From assembly GCA_963667515.2 (NCBI GenBank), contig CAXXXY010000002.1, positions 372,001-436,000 on the forward strand: a stretch of 64,000 nucleotides of DNA, in the 5' to 3' direction. Position numbers and translations under genes: made by a program. The DNA comes from VYDC01 sp963667515. Its GTDB lineage: Bacteria > Chloroflexota > Dehalococcoidia > UBA2979. Under the pieces are notes generated by a model. That model did no database searches. It was given only the letters and a program-made list of their open reading frames with translations, and was not told the origin of the DNA. Below, piece after piece: positions 16,651-26,253 of the stretch; positions within the stretch are counted from its first letter, which is position 1; each line of letters opens with the position of its first letter.

Positions 16651-17684
16651 ATGCAGGGCGCCGGGCGCGTGCGCCGCATCCGGCGCCCGCTGCTCGCGTC
16701 GTACGCCGAGCACGGCGCCGACCTGCCGTGGCGGCCCGCCGCGGGGCGGCCGGGCGACCCCTACGCCGCGCTCGTGGCCGCGGTCTGCGCGCAGCAGACG
16801 CCGATGGCGCGCGTGCTGCCGCTCTACGAGCGCTGGATGGCGGCGCTGCCCACGCTCGCGGACGCGGCGCGCGCCTCGCGCGCGGAGGCGCTGCGGCTGT
16901 GGGGCGACGCCGGCTACCCGCGCCGCGCCGTCGCGATCCGTGAGGCGGCGCGCCTCGTGGTCCGCGATCACGGCGGCGTGCTGCCGCGCGAGGAGGCGGC
17001 GCTGCTCGCGCTGCCGGGCGTCGGCCCGTTCACGGCCGCGATCGTGCGCTGCTTCGGGCACGGCGAGCAGGTCACCGCCGTCGACGTGAACGTGGCGCGC
17101 GTGCTGGGGCGCGCCGTGCTCGGCGAGCTGGAGCCGGTCGCGTCGCTGCCGCGCGCCCGCGCCGCGAGCTGGCCGAGCGGATGCTGCCGCCCAGCGAGGC
17201 GGCGCGCTGGAACCCGGCGCTGATGGACCTCGGCGCGACGGTCTGCCGCGCCCGTCCGCGCTGCGAGGCCTGCCCGCTGGCACGGCTCTGGGCGGCGCGC
17301 CCGGGCATCGCGCGCGGGGAGCGCGCCGCCGCGCCGCGCCGGCAGGCGCCGTACGCGGGCTCGGATCGCCAGTGGCGCGGGCGCATCCTGCGCGCGCTGC
17401 GCCGGCACGCGGCAAGCGTCGAGGAGGAGGGGCGGCCGCCGCTGGCGGTGCGCACGCTGCTCGCGCGGCTCGCGGCCACGCCGGAGGAGCGGGCGCGCGC
17501 CCGGCGGCTGCTCGACGCGCTCGCGGCCGAGGGGCTCGCGTGGCGCGCGCGCGGTCGCTGCGGCCTCGGCGAGGCGCCTTCGGGAGGCGACGAGGCGACG
17601 TGGCCGCGAGCGCCGGCCGCGGGCGCGAGGGGGAGCCCGCGCGAGCGGCGTGCTACGCTTGAATGCCCGCGCCTGCGCGGCTAG
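16651..17684 (+). CDS. MutY-like adenine/mismatch DNA glycosylase (frameshifted, atypical active site)
   Basis: A HhH-GPD base-excision glycosylase. GADLPWRP, CAQQTP, LWGDAGYPRRA, the HhH motif LPGVGPFTAAIV and the catalytic Asp in AVDVNVARVLGRAV give MutY-type order; Phe replaces the EndoIII Lys, so it should be monofunctional. The frame changes between about 17150 and 17165 (one base missing), then continues RELAERMLPPSEAARWNPALMDLG. Two oddities: the MutY catalytic Glu before the QQT motif is Ala, and the Fe-S ligands read C-x5-C-x2-C with Trp at the fourth Cys position. ATG 16651 is the chosen start. MIG-like or inactive variants are alternatives. Confidence 0.7.
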
Positions 17685-17695
17685 AGGAGCGAGCC

Positions 17696-18340
17696 GTGCC
17701 CGAGGTCTACGCCGACGATCGCTTCACCGTGAAGGCGCTGCCCGACCTCGGCAGCTTCGGCAACGTGTCCTACATCGTGCGGCCGGAAGGCGGCGGGCCG
17801 GCGACCGTGATCGACGCGCCCGAGGGCGTCGAGGCGGTGCTGTCGGCGCTCGGGGGCCACGAGATCGGCGCCGTCATCGTCACGCACTACCACTCCGATC
17901 ACTGGCGCGGCTTCGAGACGCTGCGCGCGGCCAGCGCCGCGCCCGTCTACGCGGGCGCCGAGGAGGTGGAGATCGACGCCGAGCGCGGCGCCCTCCGCCT
18001 CGCCGACGGCGAGACGCTCGAGGTCGGCGGCGTCCCGATCGAGGTGATCCACACCCCCGGCCACACGCCCGGCTCGATCTGCCTGCACGCGGGCGGCGTC
18101 GTCTTCACCGGCGACACGCTGTTCCCCGGCGGCCCCGGCGCCTCGCGCTCCGTGGAGGCGCTGCAGCAGGAGATCGCCTCGATCACGACGCGGCTCTACG
18201 CGCTGCCGGACGAGACGCTGGTGCTCCCCGGGCACGGCGCGGGGACGACGATCGCCGCCTCGCGCGACGAGTACGAGGGCTTCGCCGCCCGCGAGCACCC
18301 CGCCGACCTGCGCGGCGACGTGCTGTGGGCCAGCTCGTGA
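17696..18340 (+). CDS. Metallo-beta-lactamase-fold hydrolase (glyoxalase II-like)
   Basis: A 214-residue MBL hydrolase, a single domain without extension. Ligand motifs are VTHYHSDHWRG, HTPGHTPGSICL, VFTGDTLFPGG and LVLPGHGAGTT. The compact size and the PGHTPGS pattern resemble glyoxalase II-like or persulfide-dioxygenase relatives; the substrate is unknown. The GTG start at 17696 has GAGGAG six bases upstream; ATG 17663 inside the preceding gene is a weaker alternative. It is followed after 25 bases by the M16 peptidase gene. Confidence 0.8.
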   Translation: MPEVYADDRFTVKALPDLGSFGNVSYIVRPEGGGPATVIDAPEGVEAVLSALGGHEIGAVIVTHYHSDHWRGFETLRAASAAPVYAGAEEVEIDAERGALRLADGETLEVGGVPIEVIHTPGHTPGSICLHAGGVVFTGDTLFPGGPGASRSVEALQQEIASITTRLYALPDETLVLPGHGAGTTIAASRDEYEGFAAREHPADLRGDVLWASS

Positions 18341-18365
18341 GCAGCGCTGCGGCGCGGGGGGTGGC

Positions 18366-19658
18366 GTGACGGCGGCCGCCCGCGCCGAGACGCCCCTCGT
18401 CAGCACGCTCGACAACGGCCTGCGCCTCGTCGTGACGCCGCTCGCGCACGCGCGCTCGGTCTCCGTCACCTTCTACATGCGCGCGGGGTCGCGCTACGAG
18501 CAGGACGCGGACGCCGGGCTCTCGCACTTCGTCGAGCATCTCTGCTTCAAGGGCACCGAGCGTCGCCCGCGGCCGATCGACCTCTCGGCGGAGATCGACG
18601 CCGTCGGCGGCTCGATCAACGCCGCCACCAACCGCGAGCTGACGAGCTACTACGCGAAGGTGACGCCGGAGCACCTGGAGCGCGTGCTGGACGTGCTCGC
18701 CGACATGCTGCGGCACTCGCTCTACCTCGAGCCCGAGATCGAGCGCGAGCGCGACGTGATCCTCGAGGAGCTGGGCGCCGTCGAGGACGCCCCCGACGAG
18801 CTGGCGGGCGTGGCGCTGGACGGGCTGCTGTGGCCGGGGCAGCCGCTGGGCCGCGACATCGCGGGGACGCCGGCCTCGGTGCGGGCGATCGCGCCCGATC
18901 GGTTGCGCGACTACTACCGACGGCAGTACGTCGCCAACGCGGCGGTGCTCTCGATCGCCGGCGCGATCGACGCGGAGGCGGCGCCGCGGCTCGCGGTGCG
19001 CTTCGTCGGCGACTGGGAGCCGGGCAGCCCCGGCGACTGGATCCGCGTGCGCGACGACGAGGGCGCGCCCCGCGTGCGGCTGACGTCGAAGGACACGGAG
19101 CAGGCGCACGTGGCGCTGGGGATGCGCGGCCTCTCCGCCGTCGACCCGGACCGCTACGCCCTGGGCCTGCTCTCCGTCATCCTGGGCGAGGGGATGTCGT
19201 CGCGGCTCTTCAACCGCCTGCGCGAGGAGCTGGCGCTCTGCTACGACGTGCACACCTCCGCCTCGCACCTGCTGGACACCGGCAGCTTCGGCGTCTACGC
19301 GGGCGTCGATCCGGAGCGCACCGTCGAGGCGCTGGCGGAGGTCGCGCGCGAGCTGACGCGCATCCGCGAGCCGGTGGACGCGGAGGAGCTGGCGCGCGCG
19401 CAGGCGCTGGCCCGCTCGCGGGTGCAGCTGCGCATGGAGGACACGCGCGCCGTCTCCGCGCTCTACGGCGCGCTGACCGCACTCGATCTGCAGCTCGTGA
19501 CACCCGAGGAGACGATCGCGCGCTACGACGCCGTGACCATCGCCGACGTGCAACGCGTCGCGGGGCGCGTGGTCAGCAACTCCGCGCTGCACCTCTCCGT
19601 GGTCGGGCCGTTCCAGGACGCGGAGCCGCTGGAGGCGGCGCTGCGGCCCGCGGGGTGA
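18366..19658 (+). CDS. M16-family zinc metallopeptidase (processing-peptidase-like)
   Basis: A 430-residue pitrilysin-family peptidase. The inverted zinc motif HFVEH is in LSHFVEHLCFKGT (HxxEH), with the third Glu ligand expected in ERERDVILEEL. The second half repeats the fold and contains GMSSRLFNRLREELALCYDVH, typical of the short M16B type that works as a dimer. No signal peptide is visible, so it should be cytoplasmic. The start is GTG 18366, and its stop overlaps the start of the next gene by four bases. Confidence 0.9.
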   Translation: MTAAARAETPLVSTLDNGLRLVVTPLAHARSVSVTFYMRAGSRYEQDADAGLSHFVEHLCFKGTERRPRPIDLSAEIDAVGGSINAATNRELTSYYAKVTPEHLERVLDVLADMLRHSLYLEPEIERERDVILEELGAVEDAPDELAGVALDGLLWPGQPLGRDIAGTPASVRAIAPDRLRDYYRRQYVANAAVLSIAGAIDAEAAPRLAVRFVGDWEPGSPGDWIRVRDDEGAPRVRLTSKDTEQAHVALGMRGLSAVDPDRYALGLLSVILGEGMSSRLFNRLREELALCYDVHTSASHLLDTGSFGVYAGVDPERTVEALAEVARELTRIREPVDAEELARAQALARSRVQLRMEDTRAVSALYGALTALDLQLVTPEETIARYDAVTIADVQRVAGRVVSNSALHLSVVGPFQDAEPLEAALRPAG

Positions 19659-20440
19659 GCGCGGTGAACCCACCCGACGAGCACGCCGCCGAGCCCCCGG
19701 AGCCGGCCGCCGAGCCAGCCGCCGGGGCTGCCGAGCCACCCGACGAGCACGCCGCCGAGGCCGCCGAGCTAGCCGCCGAGCCTGTGGAGTCGTCGGCCGC
19801 ACCCGCCGTCGAGGCCGCCCAGCCTGCCGCCGAGCCAACCGCCGGTGCCGAGCCCGCCGCTAGCCCTGCTGTGGAGGCCGAGGAGGCCGCGCCCGACCTC
19901 GACGCGGCGCTCGCCGTGCCGCTGGACGGGAGCGCGCGCTTCGCGGGTGGGCGATCGACGCCGCCGCGCGCCGCGCCCGACGACGCCCGCACCCACGGCG
20001 CGGAGCCGCCCGAGCGGCTGCTGCTCGTGCCGCTGCTGAGCTCGGCGCCCGCTGCGGCCGGCGAATCGCGAGCCGCCGAGGGCGAGCGCTGCCTGCTCGT
20101 GCGGCTCGCGGGCGCCGAGCGCGCCTCGCTGCTGGCGATGGACGGGCCGGGCGTCGGCGAGACGCTGGCGGAGGCGGTGGCGAGCGTGCTGCACGCGCGC
20201 CTCGGCCTGCGCGCGCTCACGGAGCCGCGCGTCGCGGCGGGCCGCGTGCCCGCGCGCCTGCCACAGCCGCGCCGCGGCGCCAGCGGGCCCGGCTGGCTGC
20301 GCGCGGTCGTCGTGCGCGTCGAGGGCGAGCCCGCCCCCGGCCCGCTGCTCGACGAGGTGCTGGCGCTCCCCTTCGACGAGGCGGCGCGCGCCCTCCCCAC
20401 GGACGCCGAGCGTCGGGTGCTGGGCCTCGCGCGGGAGTAG
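19655..20440 (+). CDS. Protein with Ala/Glu/Pro-rich repeats and a degenerate Nudix-like domain
   Basis: A 261-residue protein coupled to the M16 gene (GTG overlaps its TGA). Residues 1-85 are a low-complexity run with repeated PPDEHAAE and AAEPA units. The C-terminal 130 residues look folded. The segment GVGETLAEAVASVLHARLGL has the spacing of a Nudix box, but the REL and EE metal-binding residues are replaced by SVL and AR. I infer a catalytically dead Nudix-like fold; no named family was recognised with certainty. Confidence 0.55.
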   Translation: MSAVNPPDEHAAEPPEPAAEPAAGAAEPPDEHAAEAAELAAEPVESSAAPAVEAAQPAAEPTAGAEPAASPAVEAEEAAPDLDAALAVPLDGSARFAGGRSTPPRAAPDDARTHGAEPPERLLLVPLLSSAPAAAGESRAAEGERCLLVRLAGAERASLLAMDGPGVGETLAEAVASVLHARLGLRALTEPRVAAGRVPARLPQPRRGASGPGWLRAVVVRVEGEPAPGPLLDEVLALPFDEAARALPTDAERRVLGLARE

Positions 20441-20661
20441 CGCGCTACGGCCGCGCCCTCGGTGGGGCGCCGGCGCGCGATCTACGAAGGCGCGTCAGGG
20501 GCACGCAGGCGCCACATCCGCGCGCCTCACGCTCGCCGCGTGGCTCCATGCGAGGGGGGAATCGCCTCGAGTTCGCTCGGCAGCGACCGCGCCACCGGAT
20601 CCGGAACGCAAGGAGCAATGAAGCGCGGGCTCCGCCTGCCTCGGCGCGGGGGGTGGCTCTA
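20441..20661. other. Intergenic region between convergent genes
   Basis: This 221-base stretch lies between the plus-strand Nudix-like gene and the groEL stop. No convincing gene or terminator hairpin was seen. A 15-codon frame at 20618 behind AAGGAG is probably chance. Confidence 0.5.
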
Positions 20662-22344
<1,683 letters not shown>

Positions 22345-22532
22345 GGTGCTCCCCTATGCATTCGCCGGCGAAGCGCAGTGCGGGCCGCTCGCGCGGCCCG
22401 GCCGCTAGCCGCTGCCGGCCCGTGCCGGTCCCACGCCGCCTGCCCGGCGCCCCATGAGCGCCTCGACGCCGAGCCTCGATCGCTGGGTCGGGTGCGCTCA
22501 GCGTGCGAGCGGCCCGTGTGGCGTCGCGGGTG

Positions 22533-22856
22533 CTAGCGCTTCTTCGCCTTCTTCGCGCTGCCGGTGTCGAGCTTCGCGAGGACATCCGCGAAGCGGACGA
22601 CGACGTAGTCGACCTTCTCGATCTGCACCTTGGTGCCGGCGTACATCTGGTAGAGCACGCGGTCGCCCGCGGCGAGATCGATCGTCTCCACCACGCCCGC
22701 GTCGTTCATCTTGCCGGGGCCCACGGCCACGACGTCGCCCTGCTGCGGCTTCTCCTTGGCGGAGTCCGGAATCACGAGGCCGGTGACGGTCACCGCTTCC
22801 TCGTCGGTCGCGTGTAGCACGATGTGGTCCGTCAGCGGCACAACCTTCGTCGCCAA
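22533..22856 (-). CDS. groES: Co-chaperonin GroES (10 kDa)
   Basis: A 107-residue co-chaperonin. The mobile loop region reads EEAVTVTGLVIPDSAKEKPQQGDVVAVGPG when joined in two pieces: residues EEAVTVTGLVIP, then DSAKEKPQQGDVVAVGPG. DRVLYQMYAGTKVQ and YVVVRFADVLA follow. A Lys-rich C-terminal extension (GSAKKAKKR) is unusual. It is the first gene of the groESL operon; a CIRCE operator lies 78 bases before the ATG. Confidence 0.96.
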   Translation of the reverse strand: MATKVVPLTDHIVLHATDEEAVTVTGLVIPDSAKEKPQQGDVVAVGPGKMNDAGVVETIDLAAGDRVLYQMYAGTKVQIEKVDYVVVRFADVLAKLDTGSAKKAKKR

Positions 22857-22931
22857 CTCTCCTGCCTCCTCGTCCTCGGGAATGCCCCGCCCCCGCGTGG
22901 AGTCGGTGGGCTCGCCTGTGTTCGGCGGACG

Positions 22932-22961
22932 ATGCTAGCACTCCACCATCGAGAGTGCCAG
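22932..22961 (-). promoter_or_regulatory. groESL promoter with CIRCE (HrcA operator)
   Basis: The inverted repeat CTAGCACTC-N9-GAGTGCCAG at 22935-22961 matches the CIRCE consensus (TTAGCACTC-N9-GAGTGCTAA) except at the outer bases. On the minus strand CTGGCA (22961-22956) and TAGCAT (22937-22932) form a -35/-10 pair with 18 bases between, so the operator lies across the promoter. HrcA would repress it and heat shock would relieve repression. hrcA is not in this window. Confidence 0.85.
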
Positions 22962-23000
22962 TCCGCTCCTGCGAGGTTCGCGCGCCTGCGCGGGCGGCCG

Positions 23001-24023
23001 TCACCGCGGCGGCTCGCCGGCGGCGAGCGGCCCGCGCGCCGCGCGTCCCCGCGCGACGGTGGGGGCGATGTCGAGCGGTGCCTCGGGCGCCACCGCCTCG
23101 CCCGCGTGGCGGAAGGCCGCCGCGCCGATCATCGCGGCGTTGTCCGTGCACAGCGCGGGCGGCGGGATGAAGACGGGCAGGCCTGCGCGCTCGCGGACGC
23201 GCTCGCGCAGCCGGCCGTTCGCGGCGACGCCGCCGGCGACCAGCAGCGAGGCGACGCCCTCGCGCTCGGCGGCGCGCACCGCCTTCCGCGAGAGCACGTC
23301 GGCGACCGACTCCTCGAAGGCCCACGCCACCTCGGCGGCCGGCGGCGGCTCCGCGCCCTGCACGACGTGCATCACCGCCGTCTTCAGGCCCGAGAACGAG
23401 AAGTCGTCGTTCCCCGGCAGCCACGCGCGCGGCAGCCGCAGCTCGCGGCGCTCGGCGGTGGCGGCGACCCGGGAGATCGGCGGGCCGCCGGGGTAGCCGA
23501 GGCCCAGCAGCCGCGCCACCTTGTCGAAGGCCTCGCCGGCCGCGTCATCGCGCGTGCCGCCCAGGCGGCGGAAGCGCCCGTGCTCCTCCATCAGCAGCAG
23601 CTCCGTGTGCCCGCCCGAGACCACCAGCGCGAGCGCGGGCAGCGGCGGCTCCTCCTCGCCCAGCCAGTTGGCGCAGACGTGGCCTTCGATGTGGTCGGTG
23701 GGGATCAGCGGCAGGGCGCGCGCGAAGGCGATGGCGCGCGCCGCGGCGAAGCCGACGGCGAGCGCGCCGGGCAGGCCGGGGCCCGCGGTCGCGGCGACGG
23801 CGTCGATGGCGCTCCAGCCGCCGCCCGCGCCCGCGAGCGCGCGGCGCACGACGGGCGCCAGCGCCCGCAGGTGCTGCCGCGCCGCGACCTCGGGCACCAC
23901 GCCGCCGGTCTCGGCGTGCAGCTCATCCTGCGAGGCGACGATCGAGGAGAGCACGCGGCGCCCGTCCTCGACGACCGCGGCGGCCGTCTCGTCGCAGGAG
24001 CTCTCGATGGCGAGGATGCGCAT
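23001..24023 (-). CDS. tsaD: tRNA threonylcarbamoyladenosine synthase subunit TsaD
   Basis: A 340-residue ASKHA-fold protein (Kae1/Qri7 family) that transfers the threonylcarbamoyl group to A37 of ANN-decoding tRNAs. The start is ILAIESSCDETAAAVV. Metal-binding His residues lie in TDHIEGHVCANWL. LALVVSGGHTELLL, GEAFDKVARLLGLGYPGGP, NDDFSFSGLKTAV, VAGGVAANGRLRERV and LCTDNAAMIGAAA follow the family in order. tsaB and tsaE are not adjacent. It is the gene upstream of the groES promoter in the same orientation. Confidence 0.96.
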   Translation of the reverse strand: MRILAIESSCDETAAAVVEDGRRVLSSIVASQDELHAETGGVVPEVAARQHLRALAPVVRRALAGAGGGWSAIDAVAATAGPGLPGALAVGFAAARAIAFARALPLIPTDHIEGHVCANWLGEEEPPLPALALVVSGGHTELLLMEEHGRFRRLGGTRDDAAGEAFDKVARLLGLGYPGGPPISRVAATAERRELRLPRAWLPGNDDFSFSGLKTAVMHVVQGAEPPPAAEVAWAFEESVADVLSRKAVRAAEREGVASLLVAGGVAANGRLRERVRERAGLPVFIPPPALCTDNAAMIGAAAFRHAGEAVAPEAPLDIAPTVARGRAARGPLAAGEPPR

Positions 24024-24037
24024 CGCTCGTCCCCTCG

Positions 24038-26053
24038 CTAGCGGCGGTTACGCAGGCCGCTGGCCGCTGGGGCGCCGGTGGCTGGGCCGCCGGCGAGCGG
24101 CGCGCCGGCCAGCGGATCGAAGGCGAAGACGCCGCGCCCCGTCAGCACGTAGAGCAGTTCGCCGTCCGGCTCCAGCGCCAGTCCGCGCAGGTCGTCGAAG
24201 TCAACGTGGCGGTACTGGCGCAGGAAGCTCCCCGCGCGGTCGGAGACGACGATGCGCTTGCGCTCGCGGTCGCCCACGTAGATCACGCCCCGCAGCCGGT
24301 CCTCGGCGACGCCGGCGGCAGCCTCCGGGAAGGCGTCGATGCCGGCGAGCAGCTCGGGCAGCTCCTCGCCGAGGCGGAAGTGGCGCAGCGCGTCGTCCTG
24401 GAGTAGGTAGAGGTCGCCGTCGACGGCCAGCGCCCGCGCCTCGGCGATCTGCGCCCCGCCCAGCAGCCCCTGCCGCTCGGAGTCGAAGCCCTCGCCCGCC
24501 GGCAGGTAGCGCCACACCTCGCCGCCCTCGGGATCGAGCAGGTAGAGGTTGCCCGTGTAGGTCGCAAGGCCCGTGACCGCGCGGATCTCCTCCACGCCGC
24601 GCAGCGGGAGCACGGCCGGCGCGCCCGCGCCGCTCCCCGGCACGCCGAACAGCGTGCGCCCCTCGTCCAGCAGCAGCAGGCGGCCGCGCCCCTCCTCCCA
24701 CGCCAGCGCGAGCGGCGGCCGCGCCATCACGCCGCCGTACTCCTCGCCCGGCTGGTAGACGAGCGCGGGCGCGGCGGCGCCGTCCGGGTCGAGGCGCACG
24801 ACGCGCCCGCGGTCGCGCTCCAGCAGCCACAGCGCCCCGCCGCCCGCGACCAGCGCCTGCGGCTGCGCGGGCGCTGTGAGCACGCCCTCCAGGCTCGCCA
24901 CGAGCGTCAGCACCTCGACGGTGATGACGGCGTCCAGCCGCACGCGCGCCGCCTCCATCCGCGCCGCCAGCTCGCCGAGGCGCGGGTCGTCCTCCGTCTG
25001 CGCGGCCGCGCGCTCCAGCGTGGCGCTCGCCTCCTCGATCGCGACGCGCTCGGCGGCGCGGTCGCCCGCCGCCCGCGCCGCCTCCACGCTTGCGAGCTGC
25101 GCGCTCGCCTCCGCGAGCAGCTCGTCGATGCGCTGGTCGCGGTCCTCCGAGAAGAGCGACGGCAGCAGCAGGCCCGCGAACAGCGCGAAGGCGACCACCG
25201 CCGCCGAGACGCCCGCGATCAGCCGCCACGGGAGCCGCGTGGAGGCGGGGCCGGGGCGCCCGATCACGCGCGGCGGCCGTCGCACCGCTGGCAGCGGCCC
25301 GCCCAGCCGGCGCCCCGAGGCGGGGGGCTCGGCGCCGGAGTCGACGGGCGCGGGCGGCGCGACGGCGGGCTCCGTCGGCGCGGCGACGATCGGCGGCGGC
25401 TCCTCCGCCTCGACGTCGAGGTCGGCGATCAGCACCGCGCACATGTCGCGCACGTCGCGGGTGCGCGGGTAGAGCTCGCCCAGCGCGCGCTCGGCCCCCG
25501 CGGCCAGCGCCTGCGCCACGGCCTGCTCGCCCGCGATGCGCTCGGCGCTGCTAGTGAGCAGCAGGATCTCGACGTCGCGGAAGGGCGCGGTGAGGAACTG
25601 CGGCTCGACGGGCTCCTCGCCGCCCAGCGGGCGCGCGGCCGGTGTGCCCTCGGTGCTGAGCCGCGCCACGCCCGCCAGCCCCCCTGTGTACGCGGGGCCC
25701 GGCCCGGCGAGGGCGATCGTCGCCTCGCCCTCGCGGATGGCGACGCAGCTCACGCCGATCGCGACGCGGTGCTCGCGCAGCGAGCGGTGGTTCCACTCCG
25801 CGAGGTTGGTGTGCGCCTGCTGCAGCGCCCGCAGCAGCCCGCCGGTGATGGAGAGCGACTCGCGGCCGAAGAGCGCCGCGACCGCCTCGGCGACCTCGGC
25901 GCAGAAAGGCGCCGAGCGCTCGCCGAGGGGCTCGGCAAGCACGACGAGGCGCACCGTCTCCTTGTCCCCCAGCCGCCTGCGATCGACGAGCCACGGGCCG
26001 GCCTCGCGGGGCTCTCCCGCGACCATCGAGTAGCGGCCGACCCAGATGCCCAT
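24038..26053 (-). CDS. Membrane-anchored PPM pseudophosphatase fused to a beta-propeller
   Basis: A 671-residue protein. Residues 1-210 resemble a PP2C/PPM phosphatase: LAEPLGERSAPFCAEVAEAV stands where DGMGG is expected, TIALAGPGPAYTGG where GDSRAY is, and ILLLTSSAERI where the SDG motif is. The metal-binding Asp residues are thus missing and it is probably inactive. A Pro-rich linker, one TM helix (LIAGVSAAVVAFALFAGLLL, about 275-295) and a helical stalk follow. The C-terminal 260 residues form NHL/YVTN-like propeller blades (RGVIYVGDRERKRIVV, RGLALEPDGELLYVL). Predicted topology is N-in, propeller outside. ATG 26053 starts MGIWVGRYSM. Confidence 0.65.
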   Translation of the reverse strand: MGIWVGRYSMVAGEPREAGPWLVDRRRLGDKETVRLVVLAEPLGERSAPFCAEVAEAVAALFGRESLSITGGLLRALQQAHTNLAEWNHRSLREHRVAIGVSCVAIREGEATIALAGPGPAYTGGLAGVARLSTEGTPAARPLGGEEPVEPQFLTAPFRDVEILLLTSSAERIAGEQAVAQALAAGAERALGELYPRTRDVRDMCAVLIADLDVEAEEPPPIVAAPTEPAVAPPAPVDSGAEPPASGRRLGGPLPAVRRPPRVIGRPGPASTRLPWRLIAGVSAAVVAFALFAGLLLPSLFSEDRDQRIDELLAEASAQLASVEAARAAGDRAAERVAIEEASATLERAAAQTEDDPRLGELAARMEAARVRLDAVITVEVLTLVASLEGVLTAPAQPQALVAGGGALWLLERDRGRVVRLDPDGAAAPALVYQPGEEYGGVMARPPLALAWEEGRGRLLLLDEGRTLFGVPGSGAGAPAVLPLRGVEEIRAVTGLATYTGNLYLLDPEGGEVWRYLPAGEGFDSERQGLLGGAQIAEARALAVDGDLYLLQDDALRHFRLGEELPELLAGIDAFPEAAAGVAEDRLRGVIYVGDRERKRIVVSDRAGSFLRQYRHVDFDDLRGLALEPDGELLYVLTGRGVFAFDPLAGAPLAGGPATGAPAASGLRNRR

Positions 26054-26167
26054 AGGCGCGCTGCCCGCGTCCGTTGTCCGCGCGGCCGGCCGCCGCCACC
26101 GCATGCGTGGGGGTGCCGGGGGTGGGGGGAGCGTGCCCGCGGCGCGGCCTCGCCCATGATACGGGCG

Positions 26168-26200
26168 CGCCGCGAGGGGCGCACCGCGCCCCTCGCGGCG
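26168..26200. other. Perfect 15-bp hairpin upstream of the pseudophosphatase gene
   Basis: CGCCGCGAGGGGCGC (26168-26182) and its exact complement (26186-26200) are separated by ACC. It lies between the first IS copy and the start of the minus-strand gene. No T-run follows on either strand, so it is not an ordinary terminator. It may be an extended operator or an old terminator. Confidence 0.6.
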
Positions 26201-26253
26201 AACGACGGGCGACCGAGGATCGTGGGTCCCGGGGACTCTCGGCGGGGGCTAGC

